Part shown: piece after piece, positions 54,712 through 64,000 of the stretch
Layout of the letters: each line of letters starts with the position of its first letter
How positions within the stretch are numbered: the first letter of the stretch is position 1
Origin: Lasiosphaeris hirsuta
Taxonomy: Eukaryota; Ascomycota; Sordariomycetes; Sordariales; Lasiosphaeriaceae
NCBI GenBank assembly: GCA_030549175.1
Contig: JAUKUA010000006.1
Coordinates: 4,340,001-4,404,000 of the forward strand
Direction of reading: 5' to 3'
DNA length: 64,000 nucleotides
The notes under the pieces: model-generated
Seen by the model: only the letters and a program-made list of their open reading frames with translations
Told to the model about the DNA's origin: nothing
Database searches by the model: none
Program-made: the position numbers and the translations under genes

Positions 54712-56617
54712 CTACGGATACGGCCCCACGCTCCCTTTGCTTCCAATTGCGCCCAGCACCGGCGACCCCGCCGTGAGTCGAGCCAGACCTGCCCTTTGGG
54801 CCCGCAACCACGCCAGGATCCGATTCCCAGGGAGGGGCTGCGACTGCTCGACACCCCCTCCGACCTCCCCCTTCTCCTCGATTGCCCCTACAAAATCGCC
54901 CCCGACAGCATGCGCCGCTTTCTTCGTTGCCCATCCGTTCCCGTACCACGCGGCAAACAAGGTAATGGCGGTTAGGGGGATGGTGACCTGGAGCCAGCGG
55001 TCCATAGCCACCTTGGAATACTTCCCGTCGGGGTAGTTATCCACCTGGTATTTTATGATGTCGGTGCTGAACAAGGTTGATACGAAAGTGGCGGGGAGAT
55101 ACACAAGCGTGACGAGCGTGATGATGCGAACGACAATGGCTTCCCGCTCCATATTCTTGTTCAGTCGCCGCATTCGATCTGCCTCGTCATCGACACGATA
55201 CTGCTTGATCTACAAGAAAGCCAGAGGTCAGCAAATCCACCGGAACACCGTTGGGAGTGATGCTCACGAGTTCCTTCCTATCAGCCGTGGTCTTCATCAA
55301 GGCCTTGGCCCGGCTGATGCTGTTCTTCATGTCGCTCACAATGGTATCGAGATTACTTGCAAAGTCGTTGATCTCGCCGGCGCACGAGTCCCGGAACGGA
55401 AACCTGTCATCCCTTGCAAGCCTTCGGTAGAACTGTTGGAGTGACATAAGAATATCGACGTTGCCCTCGAGGATGACGACTACTTCGCTCGCCTGCTCCT
55501 CCCAAATCTGCATTCGCCGAACATCACTCGACTTGTAGTGTCGCGGGAGGTAACCGTCCTCTCGTGGGACTAGTTTCGCCATCTTGCTCTCCCTATCGAC
55601 GGCTTCCTCGAGTTCGCGCACGTATCCCCGCCAATCATCCCTTGACCAACGGGCGAACATCAAATGGGGTGCTAAGGATGAGACAAAACTTTGGTCAGTT
55701 GTCCCGAAGGACGTATCTTCCTCCCTCCCGTCCTCGCCGGTCAGCTCCTCGTAGCTTTGGTAGACATCCTTCCTCCCTTTGGTTACGATCCATAGGCTCC
55801 TCCCGGAAATGACGTCAAATCGATGGTAGAAGGCTGCGTTTCTGATGGACCATTCGCCATCTTCTGTTGGGGATGTTCCTTTTAGATTATATGCCACCTG
55901 ATACTGGTGACCAGATCGCCCCAGGGCATCGACGGCCGTGGTGATTCCTGGTCGTCTCGGAAGCGCGACCTGTTTTCGGAAGCCGCTGAATCGCACGTCT
56001 CGCAGAGTGCTCTGGATCCCAAAGCAGGTAAGAAAATCCAAGAACTCTGGCATGACCCGGTAGTAGGTGAATATCAAGGCTACCGTCGATCGTTGAACGC
56101 GCAGGTTGTCCCTCGAGTTGTCAGCGAAGAAGTATCTGCCCCATGCGTCAGCGAATCGTGTGCGACGGCTAAACCCTTCCCCCTCCCCCACCCCCATCCA
56201 ACCTTGCACGAACATGAAGCGCGACTTGGGATCTGTCTTCGTCGCTGTCGCAATTTCGCTTTGGCTTGCAAGATCGCGGCGCTGCGCGATCCCAAGCCAA
56301 AATTTCACCTTCTCTTCGCTATGCGCATTGAACTTTGTGCGAGCTGCAAATCTTTTCATCAGCATCAATCTCTCATCGTCCTTGCCGCGGGTCAATTCTC
56401 ACGCAAAGATCGTACCTTTCCCCTCAAACTCCAGGTCGCGAAATCGGACTTCAACCTCCTCCTCACTTTGCACAAACAGATTGGGCTCAATGGCTCTCAA
56501 TGTTCTCTGGTATCCATCCAGGGCGCTGAAGTGCGTCCCAGTTATCTTGGGGCCGAGATTGCTCGGGTACTCGTCCCGCACGGCGTACAATTTACTGATG
56601 TCCACTGAGACCGCCAT
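54712..56617 (-). pseudogene. CorA-like transporter-domain protein with one in-frame TGA
   Basis: Two exons, 55268-56617 and 54712-55209, with a 58-bp intron, 616 codons. The long N-terminal domain has family landmarks (RFAARTKFNAHSEEKVKFWL, TDPKSRFMFVQ, FADAWGRYFF, RMQIWEEQ). The second exon has RMRRLNKNMEREAIVVRI followed by two membrane helices (TLVTLVYLPATFVSTLFS and VTIPLTAITLFAAWYG). The GMN pore motif of bacterial CorA is absent, as is normal for this fungal group, so ion transport is not assured. At codon 73 the frame has TGA (56399-56401), with family-like sequence on both sides and no usable intron to remove it. A CGA-to-TGA change would explain it. The rest is intact, so this is a fresh nonsense allele or a readthrough case. 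Confidence 0.8.
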
Positions 56618-57092
56618 CGCGCCGGAAGCTGATACTGGGCTGGCGGCTGGTCAACACAAGCAGTTGGGAGATGGACATGAGCGACGAGGTTCAGAATGGG
56701 ATAAATGTTTCCAAAGAGACGTCCTCCTCAGCGGGGGACCTGCCCACATGGCGCACTGAAACCTGGCTGAGCTGGCACAACATGGAAGGCCAAGCGTCGG
56801 AGGGCGCGGTTGGGGGGACGGAGTATTTCGCCTCGCTCTATTTTTTGAGGGTCTTAATTTCTCCCACTGACGGCGCGTGGCTCGAATGTTTGATGAACAC
56901 AAGGGAGGGGACATGCCACCCAGTCAGTCATTCATTGGCTACAGAGTCCTATCACGAAGTCCACCCCCCTCCACCCCCGCCACGCACCCTGAGGAGCAGG
57001 CGCAGTTCCAAGCCCAGGCGGTCAGCCGGCCGGTGCCCTCGCTGTTGCACAAGGCTTCAAGTCCCACCCCATCATCATCGTCAGCCTCATCT
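56618..57092. other. Intergenic, no gene recognised
   Basis: Promoter of the CorA-like gene and 3' flank of the 139-residue gene. Confidence 0.6.
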
Positions 57093-57643
57093 TCAGACAA
57101 CCCCCCGCCGCCGCGACCTCTCGGGCGAATTCGAGGGACTGCGGGTGCGGACCTTGCCACGCAATTTTACAATTTCTCGCTCGTCATCCTACATTAGACA
57201 TGGTCCAAATTAGAGCTGTTTGTTTTGTTTCGGAACAAGGCTTTTCGCACTCACCGCAGTCAGGCCGGGATACGGCAGTTCAAAGACGTAGTTGTCGGCC
57301 TCCTAGTTCCACGGCGAGTTTCAGCACAGGAACTCCCTGCCAGAAGGCACTAGAATTGACGCACCACATGTCGCTTGAAGGTCTCGTCGGGCCATTTCTT
57401 GTGCAGGTACTCCTCGAGTTTTTCCCAAGAGAGGAGATATGTGGGAAAGCTCTGCTGTTTCTTGGGCGGAGCCGCCAGAGTGCTTGCTTGAGACGAATCC
57501 GACCGAAATGTCGCCCAAGTCCGCGTCTTGCGCGTGTCGGAATGCACTGATCGAATTGACGACTTGGCAGTCTGGGTGCGTCGCTTTAAGAATGGGCGCG
57601 GGTCTAGATCTGCCGGGGGCTGGGGGTTTCGGTCACTCGACAT
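57093..57643 (-). CDS. Small three-exon protein of unknown family
   Basis: Exons 57368-57643, 57255-57302 and 57093-57188 join in phase 0 through two clean introns (GTGGTG...ACTAG, 65 bp; GTGAGT...TGTAG, 66 bp), giving 139 residues. The N-terminus is basic and Ser-rich (FLKRRTQTAKSSIRSVHSDT). A conserved-looking core follows, SFPTYLLSWEKLEEYLHKKW then DNYVFELPYPGLTADDEREI, and the C-terminus is an Arg-rich tail (SPSNSPERSRRRG). The core spanning two splice joints argues for a real gene. I do not recognise a named domain. Confidence 0.6.
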
Positions 57644-59035
57644 TGTGCCTTGTGCACGCCCAAGGTTCGATGAGTACGATGAGGCTTTTCTCCCTGGTAG
57701 TGTTGTTTGACCAGCGGTTGTAGCGGGACGTCGCCCCCATATATGTCCCTCGACAGTCAAGGGGCGCGGCTCATTGCCTTGAGCCTCAAGGCTTGAGGCA
57801 AGCCAAACGAACAGGCCCATGGCTGCCTCATGTGACAGCAAATCACCCAAAAGCTCGCGAGCAAAGAGAGAGCAAGCGATAGCCGGCCGAAGCAGCCGAT
57901 GCTGCACAGCCACCACTTGCCAAATTCCGCCAACGAGAGCCCGAGACGCCAGCCGAGAGAGATCACGGGCCGTGCGATGAGTGGTCCGAATTTTGTGTGC
58001 CAAATGCGGACGAAATACAGGGACCGGAATTGGCAGTCTTCTCCACAACGCACGGGTGTGGATTCCCAGCCCTGAAAATTCGGGAGGCCGATCTAATTCA
58101 CACTTGAGGCCGTTTGCGCGGTCCAACGGAGCGCTCCGCTTCCCGGGCCAAGGAGCGCAGTACCACGCTCTTTGGTGTCAAAGTCAAACTATACACTCCA
58201 GTGTCGCATGAATCAGGTACTAAGCCAATAGTAAGATAGAGTGCTCCCAGGGAGCACTAGCTCCCTGAAGCTGTCAGGGGTCTGGCTGCGGATATAAGAG
58301 TGCTTGCAGCGCTCTGGATCTTGCAGAACAGACTCTCTCCAAAAACAACAATCAAGCTTCCTACCTGTGTGCGAGCCTCCAGCTGAATAGTGTCGTATCC
58401 GAAATCAGTGATTTGAACACGCCAATGGGCTTATTATAGTATCTTATTTTAGTATCGTCCAACATTGTTAAGTGTGATGTGTGACATCGTATTGTTGCAC
58501 GGTACATTTATTCAATGTATGGCGATGTTTCACATGGTAACTTTAACGTGTGACGATGTTGGTAGGAAAAAGGGGCCTGGAGTGTACTGTAGCCAAAACG
58601 GTAGTGCCCCCATATTTTGTGAAAAATCAGACCCAAGAAGACCTTCAGTCATTCCGCTAGATGCCGTCGCACTTGAGCTTCCAGACCAACGTCTGCCAGC
58701 AATAGACAGACCACGGGCAGTACACGAGGGGAGCTCCGGCAGGAGGGGATCCTGAGGATCCCAAAAGTCGAATTAGGTCCTGGTAACCTCTGTGATATTG
58801 GGATCCAAAACGTAGTGAGGGTAAAGTTCGAATCGCGGGCGTCCCAAGATAGGTGCGTAGAGAGAACTCCTATCAACCAATCACCTATTATTTGCAAGAC
58901 GTACAATACAGTCCTAGTTTGTTTCTTGCATGATACTCCCGCATGATACTCCCACCAAGAGAGGCACAGCAGCCAGGATTGGATCGTAGTAGCGACCTCG
59001 AGGACGTTAAAGCCGCTACCTCGGGGAGGACTCAC
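57644..59035. other. Spacer with an LTR-like fragment, no gene recognised
   Basis: Contains the block at 58202. Other frames, including the region just below the subtilase fragment, have no recognised motif. Confidence 0.5.
58202..58400. mobile_element. LTR-like fragment starting TGTCGCA
   Basis: Starts TGTCGCATGAATC, then has a hairpin (GGGAGCACTAGCTCCC) near 58249, a GATATAAG box, an AGCGCTC word and CAGAACAGACTCTCTCC. The same order of elements (TGTCGCA, GGAGC/TAGCTCC hairpin, TATA, GCGCTC, CAGACTC) is found in the block at 25182-25803. The right end is not resolved. Confidence 0.4.
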
Positions 59036-59230
59036 CTCGTGCAACTCATCAATGCCTTCCTCGACGAGGTAGATGGTCTGCCCTGCGCCATAACTGTCGT
59101 CCACCACTTGCTTGTACTCAAAGCCCTCGCGGCCATTGAGTCTCGCGTATTTCGGATCCGGGTCGGACCAATCGATCCAATCTTGTCCGGGCGGGACAGA
59201 CATGAGTGAAAGCTCCCACGAATCTTGCAA
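59036..59230 (-). pseudogene. Subtilisin-like (S8) peptidase fragment
   Basis: The minus strand reads WELSLMSVPPGQDWIDWSD then VVDDSYGAGQTIYLVEEGID and ELHE, ending at a clean GTGAGT donor at 59034. This matches the beginning of the catalytic domain of secreted fungal S8 peptidases (GxGxTVYxVDTGIDxxHxEF). The catalytic Asp of the DTGI motif is Glu here. No following exon with the His or Ser motif is found, and no signal peptide precedes it, so only a fragment remains. Confidence 0.65.
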
Positions 59231-59629
59231 GGTCCGGGACCGCCACTTTGGCTATTTGGGTTATTGCTGTCAATGGGCGAACTTTGGAGCTCGACAATGA
59301 TAGCTTACACATTCTCTAGGTTCTAAGGCTAGATAATCATGTCTGAGGCAGTAACTACCGTGCTGGGGCAGGTGTCCCAGGGGTCGGGGCTTGATGCTTG
59401 TCCCACCCAATCGTGATGGGCGACCACGGGTCATGGAGATTGCCCGGACGGTGACCCTCGGGGGCCACCGGATGTCGAGGGGGGGGGGGGGGGGGGGGAG
59501 GACCTAGAGGGTAGATGCCCGCAGGGAAGCGCCATCGCCACCCCCCTAAGGAGAGACTGCCCCAGCAGATACAAATAAAGAAGAACCACAGTCTGCAAGT
59601 TGAATTTTCTTTCCCTTTCTCGTCTCCCT
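59231..59629. other. Spacer with a 20-base poly-G
   Basis: Twenty G at 59479-59498. No gene is seen between the peptidase and chitinase relics. Confidence 0.55.
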
Positions 59630-60675
59630 GCCAGATAAGCTCGCCATCAGGCCATTCTGTGTATGTCGGAAGGGCTCCATCCGTGACGGGCGTCCCGGTT
59701 CCCGTGAAGAGTGTACACGCGAGCGAGAAACTCTTGGTTGTCGGCTCCTCGATCTCCACCGTCTTGGTCGGTGCACAGTCCCGGATCATGGTCGTTACAA
59801 CATCGGGGCAAGTCGCCAAGCGTGATGACGGCATTTAATGAGCAGCAGTTTCCGAACTCGGTTCCCTCGCAGGTGGTGCCGCCGTTTGAAGGGCCACAGC
59901 TTCCGTCAGTCGATGGCGGGGCGGTATCGCTCATGCCCGAGTTGAAGTCGACGCTCCAAGCCATAGTGCCGCCAAGGCCCAGGTTATTGGCAAACGTCTT
60001 CTTCATGGCGCGATCGTCCCCTCGTCGTCGTAGCCAATCCACTGATCGTCCCACACCAGCTCCTTCATCATGGCACCCGGCAGCAGGCGCGGCGTCAGGC
60101 CCTTGTCTCTAATGAGATCCTTGACTTCGTTTAGCGACATGACACCCACGCTATTAGTGCACTTTCCGAGCTTTCTGGGAGCAATAAAGGGACATCCAAG
60201 CGTGTTGCAGCTGGGGTCTGGGGACGTACTCGGTCGAACGAATAACTTCGCACTTTCCAAAGCCCTCCTGGCAGAGCGCCCACCGGTTGGGTCCAACGCA
60301 GTGGACGTCGGACGTGCCGCACCATCCGCCTGAGGGGGGCAGCCGTCAGTCCCAACTTGGATGGAGAGTCAGGAGTGGGACGAGACTCGCCCCAGCTGCA
60401 GCACAGGTCCAGGCCGCAAGAGATTTGGCCGCCGTCGGAAAAGACGCCACAAATGGCCATCGCGCCGCGGTCGCCGATGCATCCAGTGCCGCAAAATTCC
60501 GGGCCATAGCCGCAGATGCTAGATGGTCCGCAACAGCTGTAAACGCGCAGGAGATGCGCTGAGGCCCATTGCCAATGGTCGGGATGGACAGTGCTGCTCC
60601 GCCGCCAACATGCAAGAGGCATACCAGTAGGGCAGCCGAGCGCGCCATCATTGTGTCGAGCATTGCGGATAGCAT
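59630..60675 (-). pseudogene. Killer-toxin-type GH18 chitinase, internally deleted
   Basis: On the minus strand a signal peptide (MMARSAALLVCLLHVGGG) is followed, after a frameshift, by chitin-binding type-1 modules (CCGPSSICGYGPEFCGTGC; CGLDLCCS then WCGTSDVHC). The two halves of the second module join only through a GC-AG intron (G|GCGAGT...CTCAG). The sequence then jumps to the end of a GH18 domain, GVMSLNEVKDLIRDKGLTP, WDDQWIGYDDEGTI and GGTMAWSVDFNSG, so about 250 residues including the catalytic DxxDxDxE are missing. A further frameshift occurs at the TIA/MKK joint. The tail has another chitin-binding piece (DGSCGPSNGGTTCEG) and a CPD...WPDGELIW segment. Parent genes encode large subgroup C chitinases with a killer-toxin alpha-subunit-like layout. 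No active enzyme is expected. Confidence 0.75.
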
Positions 60676-62436
60676 GACGGCCTGGGGGGAGAGGAACAAG
60701 CCGTGTCATTGAGTGGAAAGACATGCCTTTTGTAAGTCGTCACCTCCCTCGGTGCGTGCCAAAGGTCCCGTGGTCAGAGTTTTCACCATCCTCTTGGCCA
60801 GTTCTGGCAAATGCTCAAAATCCCTAACCCATGAAGAATCACTAGTGGGCTGTTTCTGTTAGTGGTGATATCATATCGAACGAGCGAGTGCCTTCCCGCA
60901 GTCACCCGAGAGGCCTTTCCATGTTCCTGACAAGGCTCCCTTGCTCCAAGTGGCAAATGCTCAGGGTCCAATCCACTTATCATGTACCAGCGGGGGGGCG
61001 GGGGGAGGGCAGTTGCGATGGTAGAAACGCAAATTCATGGATGACTGTTCCTTCCCCAATGTCCCCATTCTGTCAGCACGGAAAAGGCGATCCATTATCA
61101 TGGGTCTGAGCAATGCCAACAACCCCCTCCCCCCCCCCTCCCTCGAGGGCCAAACGGGGATAGAGACTCCCCTTTGATTTTCCAGGTTGCCAAAAGACAA
61201 CATTCCATACAGGTGCGGGTGCCTAACTTCATTAGCTCACGTCGGCACGGCTCCTACTTTAGTGTCTACGGGTACCTGCAGTCCAGTCCTGGTACCTATC
61301 TACCTAGGTTTGTTTCAAGTTGCTAGCGCGGACGCCCTGCCATGATGGAAATCGAAGCCCTGGCAAGGCCTTTGCAGCATCAAGAACGGCATTTCTGCCA
61401 TTTCGACAGGCATATTTGATCCTTCACAAGGCCCCTCCAGCATACATCAGGAACGGCATTTCTAGCATTTCAGGAGAAAGGTATTTTGTTTCTTTATGCT
61501 TCTTTATTTTTCTTTAAATGGCCTTTCCCCCATGCACACGGTATAGTCCCACGCTAACATACAGACAAGGGATGGATCATGGATTTTACGTTATGGTTGT
61601 ATTGGGCGAATTCACGCTAGAGACAAGGTGAGCAACGTCTCGATTAGGAACCTAGTGGTCACCGGCCAATGGATGCCTCGTGTTTATGCACTGACAGTCA
61701 TGTTTAGACTAGTAGTGGCCTTGGTATTACGCTGGCTTGTAGATTCCCTGGTGGTGTTCCGTTGTTTGCCTTGAGCAGTTCAAGGTCTTTGCCGTATTGT
61801 TCCCTAGTCCGAGGTTGAGGGATCTCTTTGGAGACGCGACTGGCCCTACATGTAGGCTAGTGTAGTAGGCTAATGTAGTAGGCTAGCGGTCATGATTTAA
61901 CCCCAATGCAATTTTACCAGTCACAAGCCTAGATATATACGATCAGATTACCGCAGCGCTAAATTATAACGCTGAGTGGCGTTTTAAAGCAGGTACCAAG
62001 CGTCCGTACTGATACCGGGGGAAGAAAAGAAGTGTGCTTCTCTACACTAATAATATACGGTCACAAGCTTCTTTATAGGAGAGCAAACTGGATGTCAAGC
62101 TTTAAGGAGAAGCAGAGGAGTGAGAATGACTCTCAAAATCAATCAATAATCTGGGCTAGTATTACCTCCAGGCACTTTGATATCCGTTGGCCCTTTCCCT
62201 TATGTCCCTTCCATAACCCCGACCCGGGTTGACCAAGGTACCAGCGCAATGATGCCAAAAGCTCAGTAGAGAACTTCCTCGGGTTGTCCACCTCACTTCT
62301 TGCATGTCTGCCACTGCAAGTAGTGGATCTGCTTGAATTTAAGATCCGTCGAGTCGACCTACACATCCATCGCAAGCACGATGACAATCAGCCTCGGTTA
62401 CTTCAATTTGATTCAATACAAAGTTCTGCTTGCAGT
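60676..62436. other. Intergenic; short tandem GTAGGCTA repeat, no gene recognised
   Basis: A GTAGGCTA-based unit is repeated three times near 61851-61886. C-rich runs occur near 61122-61138. No coding frame with motif. Confidence 0.55.
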
Positions 62437-63130
62437 TCATATCTCGGGATCTGTGCCACAGGCCCGCCAAACGACTTCAATGGATGAGAGGGAATTTACC
62501 GTCAACAAGGCCGCCTTGTTCGAGTCCTGGGGTGACAGCCGGACTTCGGAGTTGATGTTCAGCAGACCCTCGATGCCGCACGGCGACCAGACGGTGCTCT
62601 CCACTCCGAACTGATCCGTCTTGATGTAGTTGTCGTCATATGGGCCCTTGATTGTCAAGGTGGACGAAATCTGGCACAACGTCAGCTTGAGGGAGATGAT
62701 ATGTGTCCAAAAGACTTACCTGGCGGGACTCGCCCGAGAAGTAGTAGGTCGCCTTGCAGACGCCCGTGTCGCCCGAGGGGATCTGGGCGTAGCCGCGGTA
62801 GTCGGCCTTGAAGACGGAGAACTGCCAGCCGGACGGGTAGCGGAGCTTGACGTTGAGCTGGCAGTTCTTGCGGTAGTTGGAGGCGGCGATGTTCTTGCCC
62901 GCCTGCGCGACGAAGCTCGTGTAGAGCAGCGTCAGTGTCGTCAGGTCGGTCGACAGCTGGCCCGAGACCGAGCCGGCCGGGCAGCCCGAACCGGCGAAGG
63001 CGATGCCCGTGATCTCCACATCGTGGCCCGACGGGCCTCCGGCCAGGGCGGTGGTCAAGGTCCGGGCCTCGTCCACCGGGGCGGCAGTGGCAAGGCCGGC
63101 GAGGAAGGGGATGATGTGGGACAGACGCAT
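62437..63130 (-). CDS. Secreted DUF4360-domain protein (copy 2)
   Basis: Two exons, 62720-63130 and 62437-62670, with a 49-bp GTAAGT...CCAG intron in phase 0, 214 residues. Signal peptide MRLSHIIPFLAGLATAAP. DUF4360 landmarks are ITGIAFAGSGCPAGSV, NYRKNCQLNVKLRYPSGWQF, KADYRGYAQIPSGDTG, TYYFSGESRQ, ISSTLTIKGPYDDNYIK, VWSPCGIEGLLNINSEVRL and a C-terminal WRACG. It is closer to the family consensus than copy 1 and shares its single-intron position (after the TYxFxG segment). Function is unknown; probably extracellular. Confidence 0.93.
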
Positions 63131-63241
63131 GGTGGTAATGACTTTTGAAAAGGGGGGAAGGGGGAATGAGTTAAGTTGACTGAGTAGGTGGCTGATCGGT
63201 ATGGAACCATGACTAGGAATATGCGGGTGGCCATCTACGGT

Positions 63242-63248
63242 TTTTATA
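63242..63248 (-). promoter_or_regulatory. TATA box of the second DUF4360 gene
   Basis: TATAAAA on the minus strand, about 115 bp before the ATG at 63130. Confidence 0.6.
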
Positions 63249-64000
63249 CCCATCTTGCTTTCAACTTGATTCACCAACCAATATCCTGACCAAGCTGTGC
63301 TGCTCCTATTCTCGTCCATTGCCTGCCACGGGATATTGACCACTCTACCTTCTGTATTGCAATGCTACCCTTCTCATGTGTAGTTCTTGCCCAAAGACAG
63401 CCTATCGTGTCACGGAGTTCGGTTCCGGCCTGATGTGGAATAACTGCTGGTGGTCTCCTGACACGACGCAAAATCCACAAAAAATATAAGGCCTTGGTGT
63501 TGAGGGGCGAACAGCTGGCCCAGAACGGCCATGTCATTTGAAAGCCGATATTAACTAGCCCCTAGGCTCCCCGATATGTACAATGTCGGGGGGTAATATA
63601 TACCCTCTGCCCGCTGCTATTTTTGTACCAGGGCGAGCCCTCCTAGCTCCAGCTTCCTGGGATTCAGGGCTCGGGTAGGCCAGAAGCAGCAGGACGTACC
63701 ACCCGCATTTCCACTGGTTCAGGTCGTCATGCCAAGCTCGCACATGTGCGCTTCATACGCGGGCCAATCAGCCCCTCGGCCAGGCTCGGCGGAACTCATG
63801 TCCAATGCTAATCGATACAAAATCAACCCAATCTCGTTCTCCCCCTCGTTTCGGGCCAAATCAAAGGAGAAGCCTCCAATGTCACGATGTAGAGAGACAG
63901 AACTCAGCCATAACGAAGACCTTGATCAAAACCCGGTTACTGGCTGGCGGAAAGTCGGTCACGACTTCGGCTGAGGGAAAATCCGGGGAAGGTCAACAGC
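63249..64000. other. Upstream spacer to window end, no gene recognised
   Basis: No coding frame with a recognised motif. The sequence runs to the end of the window. Confidence 0.55.

Noticed and set aside
56399..56415. A 35-bp intron removing the TGA of the CorA-like gene
   Set aside because: The candidate GTACGA...CAAG intron is too short and joins in the wrong phase, while reading through keeps the family frame.
1..64000. A metabolic gene cluster or CRISPR array
   Set aside because: No polyketide or peptide synthase, terpene cyclase or regularly spaced repeat is present; the oxidoreductases are separated by unrelated genes.

Overview
The window is nuclear DNA of a filamentous ascomycete (Pezizomycotina, most likely a Sordariomycete). 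The evidence is short GT-AG introns of about 40-120 bp, families confined largely to this group (DUF4360, DUF3237, DUF2293, GH93, HET and NACHT proteins, fungal CorA-like proteins, kinase-vWA fusions), a Fot1/pogo transposon, and nonsense mutations of the type left by repeat-induced point mutation (RIP). Genes are monocistronic on both strands. No CRISPR, operon or bacterial feature is present.

Layout. (1) 0-19 kb is a GC-rich, gene-bearing flank: the C-terminal part of a GMC oxidoreductase, a five-exon zinc alcohol/formaldehyde dehydrogenase, a GH93-type sialidase-fold gene carrying homopolymer frameshifts, a kinase-like protein, a SET-domain protein, a small four-helix membrane protein and a five-exon FAD monooxygenase. 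Two related tRNA-like elements lie in its spacers. (2) 19-42 kb is an AT-rich, repeat-rich accessory island. It holds a DUF2293 gene with one stop, a solo LTR with a perfect target-site duplication, other LTR-like blocks, tandem repeats, a LINE fragment, and a pogo/Fot1 element with perfect 25-bp termini but a RIP-riddled transposase. Between these lie relics of nonself-recognition genes (two HET-domain fragments, a truncated NLR N-terminus, a broken NACHT gene), a TATA-driven small cysteine-rich secreted protein and a short membrane protein. (3) 42-64 kb is a second gene-bearing flank: a 745-residue membrane protein, two DUF4360 secreted proteins, a DUF3237 secreted protein, a 1071-residue kinase-vWA protein, a CorA-like transporter with one in-frame stop, a 139-residue protein of unknown family, and decayed secreted-hydrolase genes (subtilase fragment, killer-toxin-type chitinase).

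The genes do not form a visible pathway cluster. What links them is genome dynamics: secreted-protein and self/nonself-recognition families are duplicated, interrupted and eroded around a transposon-filled core. Exon boundaries were derived by reading splice sites and phases by eye. Family names rest on recognised motifs, and no database search was run.
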